This document shows, in pieces, positions 27,524 through 35,793 of a stretch of DNA of 64,000 bases. The position numbers and the translations under genes were made by a program. The stretch is from Dokdonia pacifica (GTDB lineage Bacteria; Bacteroidota; Bacteroidia; Flavobacteriales; Flavobacteriaceae): contig NZ_FZNY01000002.1 in NCBI RefSeq assembly GCF_900188275.1, forward strand, positions 186,001-250,000. The letters run 5' to 3'. The notes beneath the pieces were generated by a model, which saw nothing but the letters and a program-made list of their open reading frames with translations, was not told where the DNA came from and made no database searches. Within the stretch, counting starts at the first letter, position 1. Every line of letters starts with the position of its first letter.

Positions 27524-29509
27524 ATGAGAAAATCACTTTTACTTATAACATTAATTTTACCACTAGTAATATTTTGTCAAGAAAATTATTTAGCAAACCT
27601 GCCAATAAGTGGAGGGATTTCAGAAATAGGAATTTCACCTTCCGAAAGTATTTGGGTTGCAACAACAGCTGGTAACACATATTACACAAATAAAATAGGC
27701 GAACTATGGTCTATGGGGCCTTTCGGTTCTTTTGATACTTATAATTTTAGTTCAGGAAAAACCTTTGAAAGAGTAAATTTTTTTGATGATAATACCTTAA
27801 TGATTTCTGGATTTATACAAGAAGACGGGAAACAAGATTTTATTTTTCGTTCAACTGACAAAGGAATGACTTGGAATAAAGTAAAATTCGGTAAAAGCAG
27901 TTGGATTGATGCAGCTTACATTAATGATAACGGGAAAGCCTGGATGAGTGGAAATTCCCAACTTATTTACTATACTGAAAATAATGGGAAAACTTGGAAA
28001 AGCTTTGATAAAGCAGGTAATGAAAATGCATTGAGATTTGCAACCATTCATTTTGCTAAAGATGAAAAAACAGGTTTGTTTGGTTCTTTTTGGAACGTGC
28101 TATATAAAACGACTGACAATTGTTTAACTTGGGAAAGAGTATCAACACCTTTAGATCAAAAAAAATATAATAGACTTTCTAAAAAACATAGACCAGACAT
28201 AAGAAAAATAAGGGTATTTGGAGACTATTACATTATCAATCAACAGGGAAACATTTTCTATACAAAAAGTAACAATATAGACTGGATAGAATTACCAAAA
28301 ATAGTCGACTTTGAAACTACATCTGATGAGTCTATTTATTTAATTGACACAGATTTGAAAATAGACTTAAGAAACTCAAATTTCGTTTCTATTTGGCAAT
28401 CCAAGAAACAATTGAGAAGTTTACCAATAGCCATAAACACAAAGAATAATAGCCTTTTTGCTTTTACTAACAGTGAAATTTATAAAATCAACAAAAACGA
28501 TTTTATTGTTTCAAAACTTATGACAAATGAAATCCCAATTAGAGTGCCTTATTTAAAGGTGAATTTCAGAGGTGAAGAAATTGGTTTTGATGAAAATACA
28601 GTTTTAAGATTTGATGAAAAGAGAGCAAAATGGTATCGATTTATGGAACTGCCTATCAATGTTTCAAATGCAGTTATTTTCAAAAATCAAATTGTAGTTG
28701 CAGACAATTATTTAGACCAAAGGTTGATTGTAGATATTGATGAACAAAAAACTACTAAATACGAACTTCCAAAATCACTATTCAATCTATTGAAAAATAA
28801 TATCGATAAATTTTCTATAGAAATAGGTAGTCAAGGTTGTTTTCATAATGTCAGACAATTTAAAGAGTATCACTTAAAAAATAATTCATTTAAGCTCCAA
28901 AAAAATGGTAAACGATTTTTACCCAAAATGAATAAAGAAATAAATCCTCAATTATTAAATAAAATAGTTGAAGAGATTAACGATTCTCGTTTCAAGAAAC
29001 TAACAGTAAGTGATTTAGAAGTTTCGAAGGAAGACTTAAAAAACTTTAAAGACTTTATAGATCATGAGGAACAAAAAATAAAGAAAAAAGGTTACGACCA
29101 TTTTGACTATGAAAATTACTATACGTTCCCAGGTGAAAATACAAATTTCAGTTTTTATAAAAATGTTGCTGACAGATTTGATTTGATTCCAGATACTGTG
29201 ATTAACAAAGTGTTTAATACTAGATATGGAAATTGGAGTACTACAACTGATTGGAGAAAAATAACAATCGAATTTAAAAATGGAGAAATTTTGACAATCA
29301 AAAATTTAGATGATAAACCAAATTATTTATACACACCTTGGCATATAAATTTTAATGGACTAATTATTAAAAGTAACTCACTAAAATTGGGTCAAATGAT
29401 TAATGAACTAACCGAAGGTAATTTATATTCTGACGTTACAAAAGATAAGAATTATGCTATTTATAAAGTAGCGGATTTTCTTTACAAACAAGCATTGAAC
29501 AAAAAATAA
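27524..29509 (+). CDS. exported BNR-repeat-like protein of unknown function
   Basis: The protein (661 residues from the chosen ATG) has a signal peptide (MRKSLLLITLILPLVIFCQ). The first half has BNR/Asp-box-like units: RSTDKGMTWNKV, YTENNGKTWKSF and YKTTDNCLTWERV, the pattern of sialidase-like or Ycf48-like beta-propellers. The second half (about residues 330-661) has no motif I know; it is rich in Lys/Asn/Asp and shows a helix-forming EEQKIKKKGYDHFDYENYY stretch. An ATG six codons upstream exists; I prefer this one because the signal peptide starts here. Very A/T-rich, Lys/Asn-heavy coding unlike its neighbours hints at acquisition. Confidence 0.7.
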   Translation: MRKSLLLITLILPLVIFCQENYLANLPISGGISEIGISPSESIWVATTAGNTYYTNKIGELWSMGPFGSFDTYNFSSGKTFERVNFFDDNTLMISGFIQEDGKQDFIFRSTDKGMTWNKVKFGKSSWIDAAYINDNGKAWMSGNSQLIYYTENNGKTWKSFDKAGNENALRFATIHFAKDEKTGLFGSFWNVLYKTTDNCLTWERVSTPLDQKKYNRLSKKHRPDIRKIRVFGDYYIINQQGNIFYTKSNNIDWIELPKIVDFETTSDESIYLIDTDLKIDLRNSNFVSIWQSKKQLRSLPIAINTKNNSLFAFTNSEIYKINKNDFIVSKLMTNEIPIRVPYLKVNFRGEEIGFDENTVLRFDEKRAKWYRFMELPINVSNAVIFKNQIVVADNYLDQRLIVDIDEQKTTKYELPKSLFNLLKNNIDKFSIEIGSQGCFHNVRQFKEYHLKNNSFKLQKNGKRFLPKMNKEINPQLLNKIVEEINDSRFKKLTVSDLEVSKEDLKNFKDFIDHEEQKIKKKGYDHFDYENYYTFPGENTNFSFYKNVADRFDLIPDTVINKVFNTRYGNWSTTTDWRKITIEFKNGEILTIKNLDDKPNYLYTPWHINFNGLIIKSNSLKLGQMINELTEGNLYSDVTKDKNYAIYKVADFLYKQALNKK

Positions 29510-29575
29510 CTGTAGGCGATAATGTATAAAAATAATTTCTCAATTTTGAACTTAACCAAATGGTAATAATCCGCC

Positions 29576-29598
29576 ACTATTCTTATACAAAACTGTTA
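29576..29598 (+). repeat. cassette-boundary-like sequence between two unknown genes
   Basis: The sequence ACTATTCTTATACAAAACTG forms an imperfect inverted pair with GATAATGTATAA at 29519-29530 and resembles the stretch at 27403-27420 before the preceding ORF. Confidence 0.35.
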
Positions 29599-29617
29599 TC
29601 ATAAATTATTGAAACCT

Positions 29618-30151
29618 ATGAATAAAGTTAACATTCTTCTTCTGATTTGTATGTTTGGATTTTTTATAGAATCCTTTTGCCAAAATGAAGGTTTAGAAAT
29701 TTATTTAACGAACCTAGACAACCCGTTTAATAGAGAATATAAATCGAATGAATGTGTTTGCTGTCTTGAGCCAAAACCAAATAATCTTATCGGAGAACCT
29801 ATTCTGCTAGATTCAGATATTGAATCCTTTAATTGGAGTAAACAGATAATTTATTTGAATGAATCAGGGTTAAAAAAAATTACTGAATTTGATTTTATGA
29901 AACCTGGAAGATTACCTGGTGTTCCAGCCGCAATCACTTTATTCAAGATTCCAATATATGGCTTTATGATTTACCCTTATGATTCTTCATACGGATGTGA
30001 TCGAGTTTTTACGCGATTCAATTCAAAGGAAATTATTTTAAGATTCGGTTCAGGAAAAAAATCGACAGAAGGTGAATGGAGATATGGTCTTGATCCAAGG
30101 TTTGACAAGCGAATAAAGCACTATTTAGATAATCGCTCGAGTAATAACTAG
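29618..30151 (+). CDS. exported protein of unknown function
   Basis: The protein has 177 residues from the ATG used; a TTG three codons earlier is less likely. It has a signal peptide ending near FFIESFCQN. The mature part has a cysteine group (ECVCCLEPKP), a segment with RLPGVPAAITLFKIPIYGFM that would be a strand or short hydrophobic hairpin, and CDRVFTRFNSKEIILRFGSG. No family comes to mind. It follows the BNR-like gene across a 108-nt spacer holding the boundary-like inverted repeat. Real coding is supported by length, signal peptide and codon use. Confidence 0.6.
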   Translation: MNKVNILLLICMFGFFIESFCQNEGLEIYLTNLDNPFNREYKSNECVCCLEPKPNNLIGEPILLDSDIESFNWSKQIIYLNESGLKKITEFDFMKPGRLPGVPAAITLFKIPIYGFMIYPYDSSYGCDRVFTRFNSKEIILRFGSGKKSTEGEWRYGLDPRFDKRIKHYLDNRSSNN

Positions 30152-30211
30152 TCACAATATTATAGTTTTTGAGTAGATCTCACAGATGTATATATAGTAA
30201 GTTTTTATAAA

Positions 30212-30520
30212 AAAAGCAGGTCTATAAGCCGGATTCTGTATTACACGAGTGTAACCCTTATCATTTATCTGGGATGATTATTACTAAGCACCTCTATCTG
30301 CCTACCCTCCCGCAACGCGCGAGTAACACTTAACTGCGGGTATACTTGACATTGCACCGCATAGAGTTTACCTGATTGCACTACAGCATTACCTGTACAT
30401 TCTTTCTGTTGCACTTGTCCTATCACGCATAAACGTGACGACGGCCGTTAGCCGCTATGCTACTCTAAGGTGTCCGGACTTTCCTATCACAAAGTGATCG
30501 ATAAGGCGACCTGCTTAGGC
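30212..30520 (-). ncRNA. rnpB: RNase P RNA, bacterial class A
   Basis: RNase P RNA cleaves the 5' leader from pre-tRNA. On the minus strand the 5' end has AAGCAGGTC (P1), then GGAAAGTCCGGAC, and the 3' end has ACAGAATCCGGCTTA, the universal signature, followed by GACCTGCTT closing P1. The 3' end runs into a T7 tract, which would terminate it. Internal sequence is complex and GC-richer than the flanks, as expected. Ends are set by P1 and may be off by a few bases. It lies downstream of the 2TM gene cluster on the same strand, but has its own promoter. Confidence 0.93.
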
Positions 30521-30527
30521 AAAGGTA
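30520..30527 (-). promoter_or_regulatory. promoter -7 element of rnpB (TACCTTTG)
   Basis: Minus-strand TACCTTTG matches TAnnTTTG and ends right before the P1 strand, so the start of transcription would fall a few bases into or just before P1. Confidence 0.65.
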
Positions 30528-30570
30528 CAATATAAATTATGCTATTATAAGTATTTTAAAAGGTAGTTTT

Positions 30571-30876
30571 TTAACTTTCTTCATCCATTTCCATAAACTC
30601 TCTAAGCTTACGTTCTTCCCATTTCACAAAGGGTTTAAAACGACCTAAAACGACAAGACCATGAATCAAAACACCAATTCCCCAAGGGATAAATCCAAGA
30701 AGATTCATCCAATGATTATCAGAAAAGCAAAAAAAACAAATCGTAAAGTTTAAAAATGGACCTACTACAGCTATAAGTACCACAAAAATATAAATAGCGA
30801 GATGTCCATAAAAACCACGAATACGTTTTACAGCATCTTTTGCACGTAAATACCTTAATTCATTGTTATTTCTCAT
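30571..30876 (-). CDS. 2TM-domain protein
   Basis: This 101-residue protein has a short charged N-terminus (AKDAVKRIRGFYGHLAIYIF), two membrane helices and a C-terminal KWEERKLREFMEMDEES tail. That is the pattern of the 2TM domain (PF13239-type) found next to or fused to LytS-like kinases in Bacteroidota. It lies just after the second 2TM gene with an 11-nt overlap. The shorter start (ATG) is used because 2TM proteins begin near the R-A-K motif. Role unknown; it probably assists the neighbouring kinase. Confidence 0.8.
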   Translation of the reverse strand: MRNNNELRYLRAKDAVKRIRGFYGHLAIYIFVVLIAVVGPFLNFTICFFCFSDNHWMNLLGFIPWGIGVLIHGLVVLGRFKPFVKWEERKLREFMEMDEES

Positions 30877-31162
30877 AGCGATCTTCTTTATCAATATATT
30901 CCTTAATCTTACGTTCTTCCCAATCTCGCCCAAAGAATGCTGATTTGCTAAAAAGTTTATATGCTTTAAATATAAGTCCTATACCCCATCCAAAAGCTGG
31001 CCACAAAAACCACATATAACGCCAATCATTAAAGTAATAGTTAATTCCAGCAAGCACAGCCATAAACAAGAAGTAGCTCATGATCTCGCCATAAAACTTC
31101 TTCAAGTCAGCTACACGCTCTTTTGCTCGTTCATATTTATCTCGTTTCTCTTCTGGTGTCAT
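30866..31162 (-). CDS. 2TM-domain protein
   Basis: A 98-residue protein of the same design as its downstream neighbour: KYERAKERVADLKKFYGEI, two membrane helices separated by a short YFNDWRYMWFLWPAFGWGIG segment, then a charged FGRDWEERKIKEYIDKED tail. The charged tail matches the tails of the other 2TM protein and of the kinase C-terminus, so the three domains share descent. It starts 24 nt after the kinase gene stop and overlaps the next gene. Confidence 0.82.
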   Translation of the reverse strand: MTPEEKRDKYERAKERVADLKKFYGEIMSYFLFMAVLAGINYYFNDWRYMWFLWPAFGWGIGLIFKAYKLFSKSAFFGRDWEERKIKEYIDKEDRYEK

Positions 31163-31186
31163 CGCTAGTATTATTTATATAATTCC

Positions 31187-32515
31187 TTAAAAATCATCAT
31201 CATTCATGAGCTCGTCTATCTTTTTAGCCTCCCATGCTTTATTAAAAATAGGATTCCATCCAAAAGTTTCTGCTGCATGCCCTATGACACCCCAACCCCA
31301 TCCTCCTATAGGAAATATAGCCCAAGGAAAAGAACCAGAACGTGCATTTAAAAAGATAAAAACAGGCACCATAATCAAGTAAATAGTAAAGTGAATATAA
31401 AACCCTTTTAATTTCTCCACCTTCTCTTTAGCTCGCTTATAACGCTTATCTTCAATATATTCCTTTTGTTTAGGTACAAATGCTTTTTGTTCTATAAGCA
31501 TAGGAATCGCAATCTCAAACGTAGCTCCATCATTTTTAATTCTAACTTCAGAATCTGTTAGTAAATGGTAACGTTGTTTGATATTATGCAATCCTACACC
31601 ACTACTCTTTTTGACTACTTGTTTTGCTTGAATATTATTTTTTACCACTAGCCTATTCCCATCTTCATAAATTTGAATATGTAATTTTTTACTAGGAGTT
31701 ACCATATTATGCTTTACAGCATTTTCAAGTAATAACTGTAATGATAATGGTACTACTTTCAACTCAGAATTTGATATATGATCAGGTATCTCTACAATGA
31801 TACTATCTTCAAAACGCATTTTGATCAAGTTCATATACGTACGAGCAAAAGCTAGTTCTTCATCTACAGGAACCAATTCTTTATTCTTTTGTTCAAGTAC
31901 ATAACGATATACTTTAGAGAGAGATGTAGTAAACTTCTGAGCTTGTCTTGGATTTTCTTCTATAAGACTCGCCAATACATTCAAGCTATTGAATAAGAAA
32001 TGCGGGTCTAATTGGTTTTTGAGTGCATCAAATTTCGCGGAAGCGGTTTTAGCAATAATCTTAGACTGCTTGACTTTACGATCTTGTATGTTTTTCCAAT
32101 AATAAAAACCATAAAAAAGCCCTGTAGAAACTAATGCGATGATAATGGATAAATAATAATCTTGTAAACGTTCACTTTCTAGGAAGGTTTCTAGAGGTTT
32201 ACCAGCTCTTATAACTTGTAAGAACACACGTATTAAAAATACCGTGATAAAAGTAGCCATCACACCGCTAAGTAGTCCAACAGCCACATTACGCATTTTC
32301 CAAAACTCAACACCATAACGGTCTATAAATGTTTTAAAAACAAACATATTGACCATATAAAGCGTTACAGAATACACTTGGTTTTGAAAAAAGAACTCAA
32401 AAACTTCTCCGCCATACCATGGGTTTCCTATAAGATATAGGATAATCCCGTGAACTATAAAGAAGACAAGTCCAAATACAAATGCTTTACCAAACTCTTT
32501 TAGGATATCCTTCAT
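31187..32515 (-). CDS. LytS-type histidine kinase fused to a 2TM domain
   Basis: The 442-residue protein has four N-terminal membrane helices (about residues 10-140), then the His_kinase (LytS/YehU) domain. KNQLDPHFLFNSLNVLASL carries phospho-acceptor His172, LQLLLENAVKHNM is the N-box, and GVGLHNIKQRY is the G-box. From about residue 355 a 2TM domain follows (RYKRAKEKVEKLKGFY, two helices, AWEAKKIDELMNDDDF). Kinases of this family normally phosphorylate LytTR response regulators; none lies within this cluster. It is 14 nt after the TPR-like secreted protein gene and 24 nt before the 2TM genes, so one operon is likely. Confidence 0.88.
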   Translation of the reverse strand: MKDILKEFGKAFVFGLVFFIVHGIILYLIGNPWYGGEVFEFFFQNQVYSVTLYMVNMFVFKTFIDRYGVEFWKMRNVAVGLLSGVMATFITVFLIRVFLQVIRAGKPLETFLESERLQDYYLSIIIALVSTGLFYGFYYWKNIQDRKVKQSKIIAKTASAKFDALKNQLDPHFLFNSLNVLASLIEENPRQAQKFTTSLSKVYRYVLEQKNKELVPVDEELAFARTYMNLIKMRFEDSIIVEIPDHISNSELKVVPLSLQLLLENAVKHNMVTPSKKLHIQIYEDGNRLVVKNNIQAKQVVKKSSGVGLHNIKQRYHLLTDSEVRIKNDGATFEIAIPMLIEQKAFVPKQKEYIEDKRYKRAKEKVEKLKGFYIHFTIYLIMVPVFIFLNARSGSFPWAIFPIGGWGWGVIGHAAETFGWNPIFNKAWEAKKIDELMNDDDF

Positions 32516-32529
32516 CAGTGGTTTTGTTC

Positions 32530-33162
32530 TTATTTATTACACGCTGCATACGCTTCTTCTGCACGTTCTAAGCCGTAACTAGGATGAAACTCTGTAGCTG
32601 GTTTAAAGGTAGCAAAAAGATCTATGGCGCGTTTTATTTCATTACAATAGGGTGTTGTATCACTTCCAAAATAACGAGCAGCTCCTATATCCCACTCTGC
32701 TTTATTAAAAATAAATATAGGATTTTCTGGTTCTGCTTTTTGTGCTTGCGTATATAATTCTGAAACTTTTCCAGAATATTTCATTCCATACTTGGCACCG
32801 TCATATGCTACCCAAACGGTATATAATTGGGCTTGCATCTGTTTTGCATAAGGATTCTCTTTATCTATCGCAAGGATATTATTAACATGCTCTTGTGCCT
32901 TATCTAGATTGACCTTTAAAGTTTCTTCTTTTCGGTCTTCCCAAGTACTCCAGCATTTTAATACGTGTATTTGTGCAATGTAGTAATCTGGAAGCCATTG
33001 TTCTTCTTCTGCAGCAGCAATACGTGCAAAAAGATTAGAAGCATCATCCATTTTATTTGCCTCCCAAAGTTCAAAAGCTTTGCGCATTCCTTTCTCATAT
33101 GGAGTTTGTGAAATGCCTAAAGTTGTAATAAAAAGAAATGCAAAAGTGATTATAGTTTTCAT
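32530..33162 (-). CDS. secreted helical-repeat (TPR-like) protein
   Basis: The protein (210 residues) has a signal peptide (MKTIITFAFLFITTLGISQ) and then an all-helical, TPR-like pattern (MRKAFELWEANKMDDASNLF, YAKQMQAQLYTVW). It contains Trp/Cys pairs such as LKCWSTWEDR and a closing EAYAACNK. It would be periplasmic. It heads the LytS-2TM operon and could sense or bind a ligand for the kinase, though that is inference. Its upstream region carries two palindrome copies, one exact and one degenerate. Confidence 0.75.
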   Translation of the reverse strand: MKTIITFAFLFITTLGISQTPYEKGMRKAFELWEANKMDDASNLFARIAAAEEEQWLPDYYIAQIHVLKCWSTWEDRKEETLKVNLDKAQEHVNNILAIDKENPYAKQMQAQLYTVWVAYDGAKYGMKYSGKVSELYTQAQKAEPENPIFIFNKAEWDIGAARYFGSDTTPYCNEIKRAIDLFATFKPATEFHPSYGLERAEEAYAACNK

Positions 33163-33449
33163 CTGTGTTGTTTTTTGATGGTGTAAAAGTGTGCATTTAT
33201 ACGCTTTCGCGAAAGCAAAAACAACCCAACTGTCATTTTTAGCGACCGAACTGTTATTCTAAAATGAATCAAGACCTACATAAATTAAGAATCATGACTA
33301 TAGCGTCGTCTTAATTTCTAAATCTTAAAGCGATCATGTGCCATTTTCGCGGAAGCGAAACAAAAATTAATATGTTAAAAAGTGCTAAAAAACAACGAAT
33401 CTGTAAGCAAGACTGCTTATAAAAGACTTAATTTCAAAAAAGAATTGCT
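33163..33449. other. divergent intergenic region with two palindrome copies
   Basis: This 287-bp region separates the LytS-2TM operon from the thioredoxin-like gene. It holds the exact palindrome at 33202-33216 and a variant GCTTCCGCGAAA on the minus strand at 33345-33360, plus AT-rich spacer. I see no strong TAnnTTTG element on either strand. Confidence 0.4.
33202..33216. repeat. genomic palindrome, intergenic
   Basis: CGCTTTCGCGAAAGC between the TPR-like gene and the thioredoxin-like gene; a degenerate copy lies at 33345-33360. Confidence 0.85.
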
Positions 33450-34439
33450 ATGAAGAATAATCATCTTACACTTATCGGAATCTTAGTTTGTTGTTTTTCA
33501 TTTCTATCGCTTACTGCACAAGAGCGCACCAATGCTTTACAACAGGAACAAGAGCTAGGAAAAGTAAGTTGGTATCGTGATTATGACATTGCTACTTCCC
33601 TATCTGAAAAAGAAAATAAACCCGTATTAATTCTTTTTCAAGAAATACCAGGTTGTGCAACCTGTCGTAATTATGGGGATAATGTATTAAGTAATCCTTT
33701 ATTGGTAGAAGCTATTGAAGATTTATTTATTCCATTAGTCATTCATAATAATAAAGGAGGAAAAGATCGTGTGATTTTAAATCAATTTAATGAGCCCAGT
33801 TGGAATAACCCTGTGGTACGCATAGTAGATGCAAATGGAAATGCATTAGCGCCTAGAGTCGCTGGTAATTACTCTACCAAAGGATTATATAATGCGATGC
33901 ATACCGCGTTAGCCAAAACGTATACAGAGATTCCTGAGTATATGACCTTATTAGGAAAGGAATTAAGTGCGGTACATAGTACCAAAGAGAAATATTACGC
34001 TATGTACTGTTTCTGGACTGGTGAAAAACAATTAGGTGCACCAGAAGGAGTACTCAATACGGAAGCAGGGTTTATGAAAGGCCGTGAAGTGGTAAAAGTA
34101 ACCTATGATGATCGTAAAGTAGATATAAAAGAACTGGATACGTATGCAAAACGAAATAACTTCACTCCTATTACTGAAGATAACTCCTATCTTCCAGCAC
34201 GTAATGACGAAGATTATTATTTGCGACACACACTTTATAAATACCTTCCTTTAAGTAATTTACAAAAAACAAAAATCAATAGTGCTTTAGGAAAACGTAA
34301 AGATGCAACGGTGTATTTGAGTCCGCGACAGCAAGAATGGCTTAAAGAAATACAAGCCCAAAAAGCAAAACGTGAAGTTTTATTTGATAAATCATTTGCG
34401 ACAGCTTGGGAACGTAAACTCGTGTTAAGTAAGGGATAA
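33450..34439 (+). CDS. thioredoxin-like / MsrA-like fusion protein, secreted
   Basis: The protein (329 residues) has a signal peptide (about 1-24) and a thioredoxin-like domain with GCATC (Cys69 and Cys72) after the strand ENKPVLILFQEIPG. It also has a C-terminal part (about 183-245) that resembles the peptide methionine sulfoxide reductase A fold: YCFWTGEKQL (Cys187), EGVLNTEAGFMKG, REVVKVTYDD. Similar proteins with an IPG-C or VPG-U centre are annotated as VPGUxxT thioredoxin-like (seleno)proteins; here the site is Cys. A role in repairing oxidised periplasmic proteins is likely. A palindrome copy follows the stop codon. Confidence 0.65.
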   Translation: MKNNHLTLIGILVCCFSFLSLTAQERTNALQQEQELGKVSWYRDYDIATSLSEKENKPVLILFQEIPGCATCRNYGDNVLSNPLLVEAIEDLFIPLVIHNNKGGKDRVILNQFNEPSWNNPVVRIVDANGNALAPRVAGNYSTKGLYNAMHTALAKTYTEIPEYMTLLGKELSAVHSTKEKYYAMYCFWTGEKQLGAPEGVLNTEAGFMKGREVVKVTYDDRKVDIKELDTYAKRNNFTPITEDNSYLPARNDEDYYLRHTLYKYLPLSNLQKTKINSALGKRKDATVYLSPRQQEWLKEIQAQKAKREVLFDKSFATAWERKLVLSKG

Positions 34440-34445
34440 AGAATT

Positions 34446-34458
34446 CGCTTTCGCGAAA
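34446..34458. repeat. genomic palindrome, partial, intergenic
   Basis: CGCTTTCGCGAAA just after the thioredoxin-like gene stop. Confidence 0.8.
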
Positions 34459-34543
34459 TAAAAAACGATATGAATTAGAAAAAACACTATGAGTAATTTA
34501 TAATTGCATTAACACCTAAAGTAACCTACTCAATTTAGTGTTA

Positions 34544-34580
34544 AGAGACAATCATTTGGATCATGATTGTCTCTTTTTTA
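34544..34580 (+). terminator. rho-independent terminator after the thioredoxin-like gene
   Basis: A 12-bp stem (AGAGACAATCAT/ATGATTGTCTCT) around a 7-nt loop is followed by a T6 run. Confidence 0.85.
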
Positions 34581-34685
34581 TATACAAACTGCTAGTTATG
34601 TGTTGAATGTTGAGTAAATAAAAAATAGTCAAGTTTTAGTCTATATTCCATTCTCTATGTTCTAAAAGCAAAGCGGTCTTAAAAA

Positions 34686-35120
34686 CTACATATTAATTTC
34701 TATAATGGCAGTAGTATCACTAAGTATAAACTTAGCATCTTTCCATTTAGGAGCGCTCATAAAACCCTTCGCATTATTAGAGCACCCTGTGTCTTCCTTA
34801 GGAATTCCCATAAAATTAGTATCTAACTTCTGATTGCTATTCTCGTCATGAAATACAGTAACAGCATACGTACCTTCAGGAATATCTTGAAAACTCACAA
34901 CTACTTTCCCATCTTTGATGTTGCTTCTAGTACCTTTATAGCGCTTACTTAAAAACGTATCTTCACTATTGTATAGTCCAATATAAAGCATTCCTTCATC
35001 GCTATCTATATCAGTAATAGTCACATGAATATCCTGTAGATTATCAGAAAGATCTTGTTGTGCATATATAGTAGTAGTTCCAATAATAAGTACGATTATA
35101 AATTTTATAAGAGTAGTCAT
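34686..35120 (-). CDS. DUF2141 family secreted protein
   Basis: The 144-residue protein has a signal peptide and the DUF2141 core: MLYIGLYNSEDTFLSKRYKG, IPEGTYAVTVFHDENSNQKL and DTNFMGIPKEDTGCSNNAKG. The family is small, beta-rich, exported, and of unknown function; it is common in Bacteroidota and Proteobacteria. It stands alone on the minus strand and converges with the thioredoxin-like gene. Confidence 0.88.
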   Translation of the reverse strand: MTTLIKFIIVLIIGTTTIYAQQDLSDNLQDIHVTITDIDSDEGMLYIGLYNSEDTFLSKRYKGTRSNIKDGKVVVSFQDIPEGTYAVTVFHDENSNQKLDTNFMGIPKEDTGCSNNAKGFMSAPKWKDAKFILSDTTAIIEINM

Positions 35121-35308
35121 AACAGCTTGTTTTTAATTGATGGTTCAAAAGTCCTTTAAAAATATGTGGTTTTAAAAGGGAATCTGCTGAACTGTCGAAA
35201 TGATAGGATGAGTTGTTTTTTTTGATTCTACCGATCATAGATAGATTCGTAAAATAGCCATAGAACCCCTTTATAGTACATTATAAGCTATTAAAAATCA
35301 AAATTTTA

Positions 35309-35337
35309 TTGTGTTTTATGAAATAACCATATCTTTA
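35309..35337 (+). promoter_or_regulatory. promoter, TTG-N18-TATCTTTA
   Basis: TTG at -33, an 18-bp spacer and TATCTTTA (one change from TAnnTTTG) make a full Bacteroidota promoter. The start codon comes only 4 nt after the -7 box, so transcription would begin at or inside the ATG and give a leaderless mRNA. Confidence 0.6.
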
Positions 35338-35341
35338 CTCT

Positions 35342-35722
35342 ATGTATACACTGCATCATCTTAAACACAAACTATTATCTGTATGGCTTCTCATAGGGAT
35401 TTCGCTTGCGTTTGGATATGAAACACAAGCACAAACATCGGTAATTACTCCTGTTGAATTAGTTGAGTCATATGCTACGACTACGAAGTCACGGGTTGTA
35501 TCCTACACCAAGCTTGTTAATGCAATTGATATTACAAAACATGCAGCTCCCTATACATTATTTTCTTTTACTACTTTCTTAGCAGTACAGCAACAGACAT
35601 TACACTGTCAAACGAAAGTACTTGAAGAAGTATTTTTACACACAAAACCTTCTTTAAGAATACGTTTACTACAGCGTATTTCCTTACCAAATGATACAGA
35701 AGATCATCTTAAGTTGTCTTAA
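35342..35722 (+). CDS. secreted protein of unknown function
   Basis: This 126-residue protein has a signal-like hydrophobic segment (about residues 10-30, ending in ETQAQ) and no recognisable domain after it; the mature part contains VESYATTTKSRVVSYTKLVN and a single Cys. It is followed 71 nt later by a tiny membrane protein gene on the same strand. Real coding is supported by the promoter and codon use. Confidence 0.55.
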   Translation: MYTLHHLKHKLLSVWLLIGISLAFGYETQAQTSVITPVELVESYATTTKSRVVSYTKLVNAIDITKHAAPYTLFSFTTFLAVQQQTLHCQTKVLEEVFLHTKPSLRIRLLQRISLPNDTEDHLKLS

Positions 35723-35793
35723 TTCAAAGACATTTTAGAGTATTCACTTATTGTATCATCATACGCTATCACTAGCGTAACAACTTTTATTCA

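Larger units (their letters stand above)
34440..34685. other. convergent intergenic region
   Basis: This region lies between the thioredoxin-like gene and the DUF2141 gene. It holds a palindrome half-copy (34446-34458), a terminator hairpin, and no ORF of note. Confidence 0.4.

Noticed and set aside
33450-34439. Selenoprotein (VPGUxxT) with in-frame TGA
   Set aside because: The active site is encoded by TGT codons (Cys); no in-frame TGA or SECIS-like element is visible.
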